Positions 50,381 to 59,430 of a stretch of DNA of 64,000 bases are shown one piece after another. Each line of letters begins with the position of its first letter. Positions within the stretch are counted from its first letter, which is position 1. The notes under the pieces are model-generated. The model did no database searches. It saw only the letters and a list, made by a program, of their open reading frames with translations, and was not told the origin of the DNA. Made by a program: the position numbers and the translations under genes. The stretch is from Pseudomonas caspiana. Its GTDB lineage: Bacteria > Pseudomonadota > Gammaproteobacteria > Pseudomonadales > Pseudomonadaceae. Location of the stretch: contig NZ_LOHF01000021.1 of NCBI RefSeq assembly GCF_002158995.1, forward strand, positions 1 through 64,000, given 5' to 3'.

Positions 50381-51331
50381 TCAGGAGACCTTTGGTGTGT
50401 GGGCGATACGCGGGTCGAGCGCGGGGTAGAGCAGATCGACGATCAGGTTGATCAGCACAAAGGCTGCTGCGGACACCGCGACGATTGCCAGTACCACGGG
50501 GATGTCCTGGCGCAGCACGGCTTCTTGCGCCAGTCGACCGACGCCGGAGCGGGCGAAAATGGTTTCCACCAGCACGGCCCCGGACACCGTGTTACCCACT
50601 TGCAGCCCGATCAGGGTCAGCAACGGTAGAGCGGCGTTCTTGAATGCGTGTCGGGCCTGAACCTGAGCGCGGCTCAGACCTTTGGCGTAAGCGGTAATGA
50701 TGTAGGGTTCTTTCCAGACACCCTGAAAACCGCGCTGCAGCACTTGGGCGTAGACCGCAGCACTGGGAATCGCCAGAGTGACGGCGGGCAGGATCAGGCT
50801 GGAAAAGCCCTGATTGCCCGTGGCCGGGAACCAGCCCAGGGTGAAGGCGAACAACTGAATCAGCAGCAGGCCCATCCAGAACACCGGCACTGAAAAGCCC
50901 AGTGACGGCAGTCGCGCCAGGGCGACCTTCAGCGGTTGCCAGCGCACATAGGCGGCGAGATACGCCAGACCGATGCCGCCAATCAGCGAAAACACGATGG
51001 CCAGGCCGGCCAGCGCCAATGTTTGCGGCAGACGCTCGACGAGCAATTCTGACACCGGCCGATTGAGGGTCAGCGAGCTGCCGAAATCACCCTGCACAGC
51101 CCCCCACAACAGGTGGAAGTACTGCTGGAAAATCCCGCCATCCAGACCGTAGTAGGCCTGAGCCTTCGCGATCTCCTCGGGCGACAGAGCGTCGATTTCG
51201 ACGCCTGACGCACTGAGCATGATCGACAGCGTGTCACCCGGCAGTAAATACAGGATGAAATACGTCACGCTATACGCGCCCCATAACACCAGCAGCGCCT
51301 GGGCAATCCGGCCGATCACGTAGCGGCTCAT
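50381..51331 (-). CDS. Dipeptide-type ABC permease (DppB family)
   Basis: A 316-residue inner-membrane subunit with six helices. Family marks: LLVLWGAYSVTYFILYLLPGD in helix one, DFGSSLTLNRPVSELL near 95, and the EAA loop (AKGLSRAQVQARHAFKNAALP) near 225. The end VDLLYPALDPRI is the DppB signature. The start overlaps the binding-protein stop by 4 nt. Confidence 0.95.
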   Translation of the reverse strand: MSRYVIGRIAQALLVLWGAYSVTYFILYLLPGDTLSIMLSASGVEIDALSPEEIAKAQAYYGLDGGIFQQYFHLLWGAVQGDFGSSLTLNRPVSELLVERLPQTLALAGLAIVFSLIGGIGLAYLAAYVRWQPLKVALARLPSLGFSVPVFWMGLLLIQLFAFTLGWFPATGNQGFSSLILPAVTLAIPSAAVYAQVLQRGFQGVWKEPYIITAYAKGLSRAQVQARHAFKNAALPLLTLIGLQVGNTVSGAVLVETIFARSGVGRLAQEAVLRQDIPVVLAIVAVSAAAFVLINLIVDLLYPALDPRIAHTPKVS

Positions 51332-52959
51332 GGCGCTGCGATCTCGATGTCGTTGAGCAGCGCGAAGCCTTCGGCAGTCCAGTAAAAGTTATGGACCTTC
51401 TTGGCGGTCGCGGCCTGCCAGACGCGCTCGTAGATCGGGAACGCCGAGCCTTCTTCGATCAGCAGATCCTGCAAATCGCCGTAGGCCTTGGCGCGTTGTT
51501 CGGCTTTGGTTGCCGTCAGGCCCGCGTCGAATAGTTCCAGTGCCTTGGGCAGGGTTTCCGGTGCGTAAAGGTTGGTGGCCAGGGTCGAGCTGTTGGCGCT
51601 CCGCGGATCAATGATGGTTTGCAGAATGATCGGATCGGCGCGGGTCATGTAGGTGGAGGTCAGGTCATAGTTGCCCGAGGCGTTGGCGGCGGCCCATTCA
51701 GCGGTGGTCAGCACATTGAGCTTGAGCTCGATGCCGATTTTGCGCAGTTGGTCCTGGATCAGCACATCCCCCGCACCTTCTGCCGGGGACAGGTTGTAGA
51801 CCAGCTTGAGGCGTTTGCCGTCCTTGCTGCGATAGCCATCCGGACCTTTTTGCCAGCCTGCATCATCCAGCAGCTTTTCCGCGCCTTGCGGGTCGTAGGC
51901 CAGTTGATCGGACTTGTTCTTGTAATACGGCGTGGTGACGTCGTAGATGCTGGTCACCACCGGAAACTGTGGGTTGTACACAGTGGCCGCGTAGGTCTTG
52001 CGGTCGATGCCTTTTTGCAGCGCAAGGCGCACATTGCGATCCGCGAGGATGCGTGTACCACGGGTGTTGGGGTAGAAGTTCAGCGCCGGGCCTGGCAGCG
52101 AACGACTCTGGATGGTTGCGCCCTTGGATTTGAACAGGTTCAAGTCGACTTCGGAAAAAGGCGCGCGGGGCCAGAGAATGTCCACTTGGCCCTGTACGAA
52201 CTGGCCGTTGCGCACACTCTCTTCGGGTACGTAGCTGACCTCAACGGTATTGAGGTGCGCTTCGCCTTTGTTCTTCGCGTTGGCGGACGGCCATGCATAG
52301 CCTTTGCGCTTGACCAGCTTCAAGCCGCTTTCCGGGGTATAGCGCTCCAGCACGAACGGCCCGGTGCCAATAATCGCGCCCAATGAACGCTCCTTCACGC
52401 TGAGCTTGTAGGATTCCGGGGCGAGAATCGAAAGGTTGGTGGTAGAGGTGGCCTGCAGGAAGCCTGCATTGGGTGTGGACAGCACCAGCTTCACGGTGAA
52501 GTCATCGACGACTTCGGCGTGATCGTAGCCCTTCAGGTAGGTTGCGCCGAATGTGGCGGGCAGTTGAGCGGCGAAGGCCTTGTTGGAGTCATAGGCGGCT
52601 TTTACTGCCTGGGCATCGAAGCGCGTGCCGTTGCTGAAGGTCACGTCTTTGCGCAGATGAAAGGTGTATTCCAGCGCGTTGTCGCTGACTTCCCAGCTTT
52701 CGGCCAGCCAGGGAATGATCTTGCCGTTCTGCGGGTCCTGATCGGTCAGCGACTCGGCGACGTTGCGCAGTACCACTCGGTGCTCCAGCCAGTAAACCTG
52801 AAAGGGGTCGAGGCTGACCAACGTGGTGTTATCGCGGAAAAAAGCGATCTTCAAGGTCTTGTTGGCTTCCAGGTCCTGAGCGGACGGTGAGCAGCCCAGC
52901 AGGGTAGCGGCCGTTGCACAGGCGGCCAGCAGGCGAAGCAAGTGGAAGCGTTTACTCAT
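51328..52959 (-). CDS. Dipeptide-type ABC substrate-binding lipoprotein
   Basis: A 543-residue family 5 extracellular solute receptor. Lipoprotein signal (LLAACATAATLLGC; lipidated Cys about 23). The DppA/OppA core includes SLTDQDPQNGKIIPWLAESW and YTFHLRKDVTFSNGT. GAGGA lies 7 nt before the ATG. It is a clear paralogue of the protein at 59431-61038 (same QDPxxGxIxPWLAxxWEV run), encoded in the opposite direction. First gene of its operon; the ligand is not necessarily a peptide. Confidence 0.94.
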   Translation of the reverse strand: MSKRFHLLRLLAACATAATLLGCSPSAQDLEANKTLKIAFFRDNTTLVSLDPFQVYWLEHRVVLRNVAESLTDQDPQNGKIIPWLAESWEVSDNALEYTFHLRKDVTFSNGTRFDAQAVKAAYDSNKAFAAQLPATFGATYLKGYDHAEVVDDFTVKLVLSTPNAGFLQATSTTNLSILAPESYKLSVKERSLGAIIGTGPFVLERYTPESGLKLVKRKGYAWPSANAKNKGEAHLNTVEVSYVPEESVRNGQFVQGQVDILWPRAPFSEVDLNLFKSKGATIQSRSLPGPALNFYPNTRGTRILADRNVRLALQKGIDRKTYAATVYNPQFPVVTSIYDVTTPYYKNKSDQLAYDPQGAEKLLDDAGWQKGPDGYRSKDGKRLKLVYNLSPAEGAGDVLIQDQLRKIGIELKLNVLTTAEWAAANASGNYDLTSTYMTRADPIILQTIIDPRSANSSTLATNLYAPETLPKALELFDAGLTATKAEQRAKAYGDLQDLLIEEGSAFPIYERVWQAATAKKVHNFYWTAEGFALLNDIEIAAP

Positions 52960-53681
52960 CGCGCAATCCTCGACCCGTGACCCATGAGGCTGTGTATCGC
53001 TACGCCTGTGGCGTGATTGGGTGTTGCCGAGGAATGTCTCAGGGGCATGGATGAATCCTTTACACAGCGGGAAGTGGGTGCACGGGAGGCTGACTGATCA
53101 CACAATCAGGCTGATTTTCTAAGACCGTATTCTTATGATTAGCCGCTGTAAAAGGCTTTTTGGTTCTAAGCTAATATGTATTTTATTGATCGGTTTTGAT
53201 TTTTATTATGCCTGATATTTATTTAGTGGCTCGCGCCTGATGAGCCATGGTTCATGCGCCTCCAGCGGTGGCAACTGCGCCACTCGCCTATAAGGGCTCT
53301 ATCACCTGGATATGCCTTTAGGGAATGATCTGAACGATAAAAAATAACCTGATTAAATATTAGGTTAGATCGATAAGGAATTTCACAAGCTCATTTCCAT
53401 GCTTTAGGTTCTTAAGCGTCAGCCGCACAAGCGGCAACAGCACGACGACTCGACCCGACCCCTCGCACGGTGGAGGAGAGCAACAACCCGCCACTATGCG
53501 AGGGATCTCGACCATGACCAGCTAGTTTTCCTGCCCGTTTCGGACCCACCGGCTATCAGCGCTGCGTGCTCCGACCTCCTTGAATTGCCAACCTGTCGTC
53601 GCGCCATTGATATCCGCGCAGTGACGGCGTTCGCCTGAAGAAAAAAGCTCGGCAACACGAGCACTGGTTGAGTAGAACCGA
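52960..53681. other. Divergent control region of the scavenging cluster
   Basis: About 720 bp between two divergent operons. No convincing gene; small frames lack ribosome sites. The middle (53100-53400) is AT-rich and probably holds the promoters. A hairpin at 53460-53504 is followed by a three-codon frame (ATG ACC AGC TAG) at 53514-53525 with GAGGG upstream, which could be a leader for the plus-strand operon. No named riboswitch fold was recognised. Confidence 0.5.
53460..53504 (+). promoter_or_regulatory. Leader hairpin upstream of the aldolase operon
   Basis: CCCTCGCA (53460-53467) and TGCGAGGG (53497-53504) pair perfectly around a 29-nt loop that contains GGTGGAGGAGAG, a purine tract able to act as a ribosome site. 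It is placed about 180 bp before the first gene. Confidence 0.4.
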
Positions 53682-54512
53682 ATGAGCCATGCACCCACCG
53701 TCACTAAAAGCATCTACAGCCTGCCTCACAGCAATAACCGTCTGACACTCGACACCGTTCCGCGCCATGCCGATTTGCTGCAAGAGCGGTTGCATCGCAA
53801 GCAACGTCTGGCGGCCGCTTATCGTCTGTTTTCCCGTTATGGATTCGAAGTCGGCCTTGCCGGGCACTTCACGGCGCGCGACCCCATCGAAACCGACCAC
53901 TACTGGATCAACCCGTTGGGCGTGCCTTTTTCCCGGATCAGCGTTTCGCAATTGCTTCGCGTTGACGCTCAAGGCCAGGTCGTCGAAGGCGACGGACTGC
54001 TCAATACCAGCGCGCTGGACTTGCACTACGGCTTACAGCAAGCCCGCCCGGAAGTGGTAGGCATTGCCCATTTGCACGGCTTCTACGGCCGCACATGGTC
54101 ATCGCTTGCCCAACTGTTCGATCCGATCACGGCTGAAGCGGGAGCCTTCGTCGGCGATCAGGCGATTTTCCCGCGTCACGATTTGCGTAGAGCCGACGGC
54201 ACCCTGGAGCAGGACCGCGACATCGTGACCGGCGCGTTCGTCGACAGCTTTGCGGGCAATAACTTGTTGTTCTGGCAAAACCACGGCGTCTGGACCGTCG
54301 GGGAAACGGTCGAAAGCGCGGCCTGGCGTTTCATCCTCGCCGAAGACGTAGCGCGTTCGCACTTGCTGGCGCGTGCCGCCGGGGTGCCGGTGACTCCGCA
54401 GGTTGAACCGCCAAGTGCTCAGAGCAGGGCGCGCAACGAGCTGTTTGCCTGGCTCAACTTCCAGCCGCTGTGGGACGAGATCATCGCCCAGCAACCTGAT
54501 CTGATGTCCTGA
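53682..54512 (+). CDS. Class II aldolase/adducin-family protein
   Basis: A 276-residue soluble protein. The zinc-site histidines of the family are visible in IAHLHGFYG (about residue 128) and QNHGVWTVG (about 208), with FEVGLAGHFTARDP near 54. Adducin-head proteins act as sugar-phosphate aldolases, epimerases or decarboxylases. First gene of a plus-strand operon with a binding protein, TonB receptor and flavin monooxygenase, so it may process the cleavage product of the scavenged compound. No strong Shine-Dalgarno was seen before the ATG. Confidence 0.88.
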   Translation: MSHAPTVTKSIYSLPHSNNRLTLDTVPRHADLLQERLHRKQRLAAAYRLFSRYGFEVGLAGHFTARDPIETDHYWINPLGVPFSRISVSQLLRVDAQGQVVEGDGLLNTSALDLHYGLQQARPEVVGIAHLHGFYGRTWSSLAQLFDPITAEAGAFVGDQAIFPRHDLRRADGTLEQDRDIVTGAFVDSFAGNNLLFWQNHGVWTVGETVESAAWRFILAEDVARSHLLARAAGVPVTPQVEPPSAQSRARNELFAWLNFQPLWDEIIAQQPDLMS

Positions 54513-54515
54513 GTC

Positions 54516-55487
54516 ATGGTTGCTATTACCCGACGCAAACTGTTAGCCCGCAGTGCGATTGCCGCAGCCGGTGGCTTGCTGGCTTCCATTACTCCGCCAG
54601 TGTTCGGCGCCCAGCAGGCGCCGCTGCGCGTCTGGCGATACAAGGGCTCGGCAGCTTCGTTCATGGGCCTGGCCGGGCAGCTCGATACGCCTTATCCGGT
54701 CGAGTGGGTCGACATCGGCGGCGGCAATCTGGTCCTGGAAGCGCTGAACAGCGACAGCCTCGACTACGTGTATATGAGCGAGATTCCGCCGATTTTCGCC
54801 TCAATTGCCAAGGTACCGATAGCGCTGGTAGCAACCATTCCCGGTGATGTCAGCGACATCGGCATCGTGGTGCGCGATAAGGCCGGCATCCAGCAGGTTG
54901 CCGACCTCAAGGGCAAGAAGATCAGTTATGTGCGAGCCACCAATACCCATTACTTCCTGCTGCGTCTGCTCAGTCAGCACGGTCTGTCTCTCAAGGACGT
55001 TCAGCCTATTCCGATGCCGATCCAGGAGGCACTGATCGCGTTCCGCAGTGGGCACCTGGATGCGGTAATCGGCGGTGGGATTTCCGTGCTTCAGGCCGTG
55101 CAGTCCGGCGGCACCCGCTTGCCAAACGTCAGCGACTACCGGGGCAACACGCTGATTGCCACCACGCAGCGGGTCTTGCAGGACCCGCAACGCAGGGCGC
55201 AGGTCGCTGACTTTCTCCAGCGTGAGCGCGCCACCTGGGCCTGGGTGCAGAACAACCCGCAAGCCTGGGCACAGCGTAATCAGGACATCACCGGCATAGA
55301 CGCTGCGCTGTATCTGGATCAGTTCCGTCTGCGTGGCGAAGCGCAGCGCATGGTGCCGGTTTCAGAGCAGTCCATCGCCTCCCAGCAGCAAGTCGCTGAC
55401 GCCTTTTTTGAACATCAATTGATTCGCCAGCAGGTCGATGTGCGACCGCTGTGGCGTAACGATTTCAAGCAAATTCTGGAAAGTTGA
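54516..55487 (+). CDS. SsuA/TauA-like ABC substrate-binding protein
   Basis: A 323-residue periplasmic receptor of the aliphatic sulfonate/nitrate type. The N-terminus looks like a Tat or Sec signal (ITRRKLLARSAIAAAGG, cleavage near FGA). Family pieces: RVWRYKGSAASFM, GGGNLVLEALNSDSLDYVY, VADLKGKKISYVRATNTHY and the WVQNNPQAWAQ end. No cognate permease or ATPase lies beside it, so it may share another transporter. It starts 3 nt after the aldolase stop and overlaps the longest receptor frame. Confidence 0.9.
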   Translation: MVAITRRKLLARSAIAAAGGLLASITPPVFGAQQAPLRVWRYKGSAASFMGLAGQLDTPYPVEWVDIGGGNLVLEALNSDSLDYVYMSEIPPIFASIAKVPIALVATIPGDVSDIGIVVRDKAGIQQVADLKGKKISYVRATNTHYFLLRLLSQHGLSLKDVQPIPMPIQEALIAFRSGHLDAVIGGGISVLQAVQSGGTRLPNVSDYRGNTLIATTQRVLQDPQRRAQVADFLQRERATWAWVQNNPQAWAQRNQDITGIDAALYLDQFRLRGEAQRMVPVSEQSIASQQQVADAFFEHQLIRQQVDVRPLWRNDFKQILES

Positions 55488-55492
55488 TTCTT

Positions 55493-57946
55493 ATGAAAAT
55501 GAACTCCTACGCGGTGGCACCTTCGCTGGCACCGTTGTTCCTCGCCGGTTTCAGCCTGCTGCCGGGCGTGGCGCTGGCCGCTGACAGCAGCACGGATACG
55601 TTGGACACAGTGATTGTCACCGGCTCTCGGGGCAGTGAAGCTCGGACCGTCACCAGCAGCCCGGCACCGATCGATGTGATCAGCGCCCAGCAACTGGAGA
55701 AAACCGGTTCTGGCAGCCTGCGTGGTGCGCTGGAAAAGTCGCTGCCTTCCTTCAGCCAGCGACCGTCGGGCAGCTCCAATGACAGCATCGCCCGGCCTTA
55801 CAGTTTGCGCGGCCTCAACGGCTCCAACGTGCTGGTACTGGTCAACGGCAAGCGTCGCCATAACAGCGCCGTGATCAACCTCGATTCGACGGCGGCCTAC
55901 GGCACCAATCCGGTGGATCTGGACATGATCCCGATCAGTGCCATCGACCATATCGAAGTACTGCGCGACGGGGCTTCGGCTCAATACGGCTCGGACGCCA
56001 TCGCCGGGGTGATCAATATCATCCTCAAGCAAAACGACAACGGCGGCTCGGCCAGCACCCAGTTTGGCGAGTATTACAAAGGTGATGGCGAGATTATCAA
56101 GCAGGCGCTCAACGCCGGTTTTGCGCTGCCCAACGATGGTTTCTTCAATTTTGCTCTGGACGCCAAGTCGCAGCAGACTGCCGTCCGTTCCCGTGATGCG
56201 ACGGGGGCGTTGTACTACACCCAACCCGATGGCTCGGCCGATCCGCGAGAAGCGACGACGAATCGCGAACTGCAAAAAAACGGGCTGCCAAAGATCAAGG
56301 CAATCAACGTCGGTTACAACGCCGAGCTGCCACTCAATGACGACCTGGGCCTGTATTCCTTCTCCACGCTGAGCAAACGCGACGCACGGGGCGGGCAGAA
56401 CTACCGACGGCCGAATTCAACCAACATCATTCCCGAGATCTATCCCAACGGCACGGCACCGTTCTACACCCTTGAAGAGATCGACTATCAGGTCGCGGCC
56501 GGGGCCAAGGGTCTGGTCAAGGAATGGAACTGGGACCTGAGCTCCACCTTCGGCCGGGACAAGGGGCAGGCCGGTACCGATGAAACACTCAATGCATCGC
56601 TGGGACCTTCCAGCCCGACCCATTTCGATACCTACTCCAATACCTTCGATCAATGGACCAATAACCTCGACCTGACCCGTGCCTTCGAAGTCGGCCTGGC
56701 CAAACCCTTGCAGGTTTCCTGGGGCGCCGAGCACCGTCATGAGCGTTACAAGACAGAGTCCGATGACCCGCTTTCGTATATCAATGGCGGTTATGTTTAC
56801 CCGAGCGGCCCGTTGGCCGGGCGACCGGCAGCCATCGGTGCGCAAGGCGCGATTACGCTCACGCCCGAAGACGAAGGGCAGAACAGCCGTAACAGCTATG
56901 CGACCTATCTGGATATGGGCATCAACCCGACGGAAAAGCTTTACGTCGGCGTCGCCGGGCGTTTTGAGAAATATGACGACAGTTCCGGCAATACCGCCAG
57001 CGGCAAGCTCGCGCTGCGCTACGATTTCACCCCCGAATTTGCTATTCGCGGCACCCTGAGCAACGGCTTCCGGGCGCCGTCGTTGTCGCAGTCCACCTAT
57101 GCGCAGACCTCCAACCAGTACACCTCGGTCAACGGTGTGCTGCAGTTCGTTGAGGCCAAGACTGCCAGAGTTGATTCGGCACTGGCCAAGGCCTTGGGCG
57201 CCAGCGACCTGGACCCGGAAAAGTCGCGCAACATCAGCGTGGGCTTCACCTACAAACCGGTGCCTGCGGCAAACCTGACGCTTGATGCTTACCAGATCGA
57301 AATCAAGGACCGCATTGGCCTGACCGGTTTTCTGTTCGGCAACAGTGTTGACCAGATACTTCAGCAGCAGGGCTACCGGCCCGGTTACCGGGTGAAATAC
57401 TTCACCAACGCGGCCGACACCACCACCCGCGGTATTGATCTGGTCACTGATTACAAAGTCGATTACGGCCGCTATGGCAGCGTCAAATACGGTCTTGCCT
57501 TCAACTACAACAAGACTGAAATCGACAGCATCAAATCCACACCTTCCGCATTGGCGTCCACCGGGCTCGAACTGTTCGACCGGGTTGCCCAAGGCTATCT
57601 GACTGTGGCCAATCCCAAAACCAAGCTGATCCTCAGCGGTAACTGGAAGATCGACAGGTTCGACATAAACCTGGCAGTCAATCGCTACGACAAAGTCATC
57701 TCCCGTGACGTCAATCCTGACTACGACGTGACCTTCGGCGCCAAGTGGATCACTGATCTGGAAGTCGCCTATGCGGTGACCGACAGCCTCGGTGTGGCAG
57801 TCGGCGCCAACAACCTGTTCGATGTGCGGGCCGATAACAACGCTTACCCCGCTGGCGACGTCAACGGCTTCCCGAAATTCGGCAGCATCTCGCCGTTCGA
57901 TCCCTACGGTGGCCTCTGGTACACCCGCTTGAGTTACAACTTCTGA
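55493..57946 (+). CDS. TonB-dependent outer-membrane receptor
   Basis: About 817 residues from the ATG at 55493 (an in-frame TTG at 55484 is less likely). Signal peptide ending ALAA; TonB box region DTVIVTGSRG; plug domain about 50-170 (RGLNGSNVLVLVNGKRRHN; VLRDGASAQYGSDAIAGVIN); then a 22-strand barrel ending DPYGGLWYTRLSYNF. It resembles the receptors with the extended LRGLNGSNVLVL plug common in proteobacterial nutrient uptake rather than siderophore receptors. With the flavin monooxygenase and sulfonate-type binding protein it probably imports an organic nutrient. Confidence 0.94.
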   Translation: MKMNSYAVAPSLAPLFLAGFSLLPGVALAADSSTDTLDTVIVTGSRGSEARTVTSSPAPIDVISAQQLEKTGSGSLRGALEKSLPSFSQRPSGSSNDSIARPYSLRGLNGSNVLVLVNGKRRHNSAVINLDSTAAYGTNPVDLDMIPISAIDHIEVLRDGASAQYGSDAIAGVINIILKQNDNGGSASTQFGEYYKGDGEIIKQALNAGFALPNDGFFNFALDAKSQQTAVRSRDATGALYYTQPDGSADPREATTNRELQKNGLPKIKAINVGYNAELPLNDDLGLYSFSTLSKRDARGGQNYRRPNSTNIIPEIYPNGTAPFYTLEEIDYQVAAGAKGLVKEWNWDLSSTFGRDKGQAGTDETLNASLGPSSPTHFDTYSNTFDQWTNNLDLTRAFEVGLAKPLQVSWGAEHRHERYKTESDDPLSYINGGYVYPSGPLAGRPAAIGAQGAITLTPEDEGQNSRNSYATYLDMGINPTEKLYVGVAGRFEKYDDSSGNTASGKLALRYDFTPEFAIRGTLSNGFRAPSLSQSTYAQTSNQYTSVNGVLQFVEAKTARVDSALAKALGASDLDPEKSRNISVGFTYKPVPAANLTLDAYQIEIKDRIGLTGFLFGNSVDQILQQQGYRPGYRVKYFTNAADTTTRGIDLVTDYKVDYGRYGSVKYGLAFNYNKTEIDSIKSTPSALASTGLELFDRVAQGYLTVANPKTKLILSGNWKIDRFDINLAVNRYDKVISRDVNPDYDVTFGAKWITDLEVAYAVTDSLGVAVGANNLFDVRADNNAYPAGDVNGFPKFGSISPFDPYGGLWYTRLSYNF

Positions 57947-57960
57947 CAGGGGCATCAAGC

Positions 57961-59301
57961 ATGAGCAACGCAAAACCACAGATCATCCTTGGCGCGTTCA
58001 TTCCCAGCGCCGGGATTTTGGGCTCCAGCTGGCGTCATCCGCAGGCGGCTGCCGATTCGTTCAAGGACTTCAGTCACTTTCGCTGGATCGCCGAGACTCT
58101 GGAAAAAGCCCGTTTTCATACGCTGTTCTTCAACGACAGCCTGAACGTTGATCTGGACCTGGAAGCCCTGGCGCGCGGTCCGAACAGCGTGCGCTGGGAC
58201 CCATTGGTGCTGATGCCAGCGCTGGCGCTGGTTACCCGCAATATCGGCCTGATCGGCACCGCGAGCACCACCTACAACGAGCCTTACAATATTGCCCGCA
58301 AGCTAGCCAATATCGACCATCTGAGTGGCGGCCGGGCAGGCTGGAATCTGGTCACGTCACTGGGCGGTGGCGAGAACTTCAACCTAGATGCCCATGTTCA
58401 GCATGCGGACCGTTATGAACGCGCGGAAGAGTTTTATGACGTGGTCACTGGCCTCTGGGACAGTTGGGAAGACGACGCTTTTGTTCAGAACAAGGCCAGC
58501 GGTACGTGGCTCGACGTCGAGAAAATGCACGTGCTGGATCACCACGGCAAATCGTTCCAGGTCAAAGGCCCCCTGAACGCTGCGCGACCGCTTCAAGGCT
58601 TTCCGGTGATTGCTCAGGCCGGGTCCTCCGATGCCGGGCGTGCTTTGGCGTCCAGAGCGGGGGAGCTGGTGTTCACGGCGCAACACACGGTGGAGCAAGG
58701 CCAGGCGTTTTACGCCGAAATCAAGCAGCGCGCGGCGGCGCTGGGTCGTAACCCGGAACACCTGAAGGTACTGCCGGGCGTCTCGCCGGTGGTGGGGCGA
58801 ACTCAAGCCGAGGCTCAGGCCAAGTACGACCGTTTGCAGGAGCTGCTCGACGCCAAAACCTTCCTGCGCACCATCTCCCGCTTTACCAGCCTGGGCTTCG
58901 ACCTTTCCGAGCTGCCGTTCGACGAAGTGGTGCCGTTACCGCCGGAACAGTTCGACACCAACACTCACAAGAGTCGCCAGAAGCTGGTCTTCGACCTGAT
59001 TCGCCGCGAGCGGCCAACGGTGCGCCAACTGTTCAACAAGCTGACGTCGGGCGGGCACCGGATTCTGATCGGCACCCCTGAAAGCATCGCCGATGACTTC
59101 CAGCAATGGTTTGAAGCGGGAGCAGCAGACGGTTTCAACGTGATGTTCAGCGGCCTGCACGAAAGCATCAGCGACTTCGCCGAAGGCGTCGTGCCCGAGC
59201 TGCAGCGTCGCGGGCTGTTCCAGCGTGAATACCAGGGCAAGAGTCTGCGGGAAAACCTCGGGTTGCCGTATATCGCGAATCGCTACTCAGCAGCACAGTA
59301 A
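57961..59301 (+). CDS. LLM-class flavin-dependent monooxygenase (NtaA/SnaA/DszA type)
   Basis: A 446-residue luciferase-like barrel enzyme using reduced FMN and oxygen. Family text: ILGAFIPSAGILGSSWRHP, FFNDSLNVDLDLEAL, GTASTTYNEPYNIARKLANI and GRAGWNLVTS, with FPVIAQAGSSDAGRALASR in the middle. The NtaA/SnaA/DszA/SoxA group cleaves nitrilotriacetate, sulfones or similar molecules. It follows the receptor gene by 14 bp. No separate flavin reductase gene is seen, so reduced flavin must be supplied from elsewhere. A REP hairpin follows. Confidence 0.94.
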   Translation: MSNAKPQIILGAFIPSAGILGSSWRHPQAAADSFKDFSHFRWIAETLEKARFHTLFFNDSLNVDLDLEALARGPNSVRWDPLVLMPALALVTRNIGLIGTASTTYNEPYNIARKLANIDHLSGGRAGWNLVTSLGGGENFNLDAHVQHADRYERAEEFYDVVTGLWDSWEDDAFVQNKASGTWLDVEKMHVLDHHGKSFQVKGPLNAARPLQGFPVIAQAGSSDAGRALASRAGELVFTAQHTVEQGQAFYAEIKQRAAALGRNPEHLKVLPGVSPVVGRTQAEAQAKYDRLQELLDAKTFLRTISRFTSLGFDLSELPFDEVVPLPPEQFDTNTHKSRQKLVFDLIRRERPTVRQLFNKLTSGGHRILIGTPESIADDFQQWFEAGAADGFNVMFSGLHESISDFAEGVVPELQRRGLFQREYQGKSLRENLGLPYIANRYSAAQ

Positions 59302-59303
59302 AT

Positions 59304-59398
59304 CCCTGTGGGAGCCGGGCTTGCCCGCGATAAGGCTGGAGGCGATCCAAAGTGAACCGCGTCCAGGCTTATCGCGGGCAAGCCCGGCTCCCACAGGG
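59304..59398. repeat. REP-type paired hairpin (GGGAGCCGGGCTTGCCCGCGA family)
   Basis: Arms CCCTGTGGGAGCCGGGCTTG and their inverted copy are almost perfectly complementary over about 35 bp. This is the second REP family of the window, different from the GTAGGAGCTGCC family. It lies 3 bp after the monooxygenase stop and separates it from the next transporter operon. Confidence 0.88.
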
Positions 59399-59430
59399 TC
59401 CAAGCCAGACTTCAGAGAAAGTTGTTCCTT

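Noticed and set aside
56417..57979. 520-codon minus-strand frame opposite the TonB receptor
   Set aside because: Shadow frame of the receptor barrel; no start signal or family.
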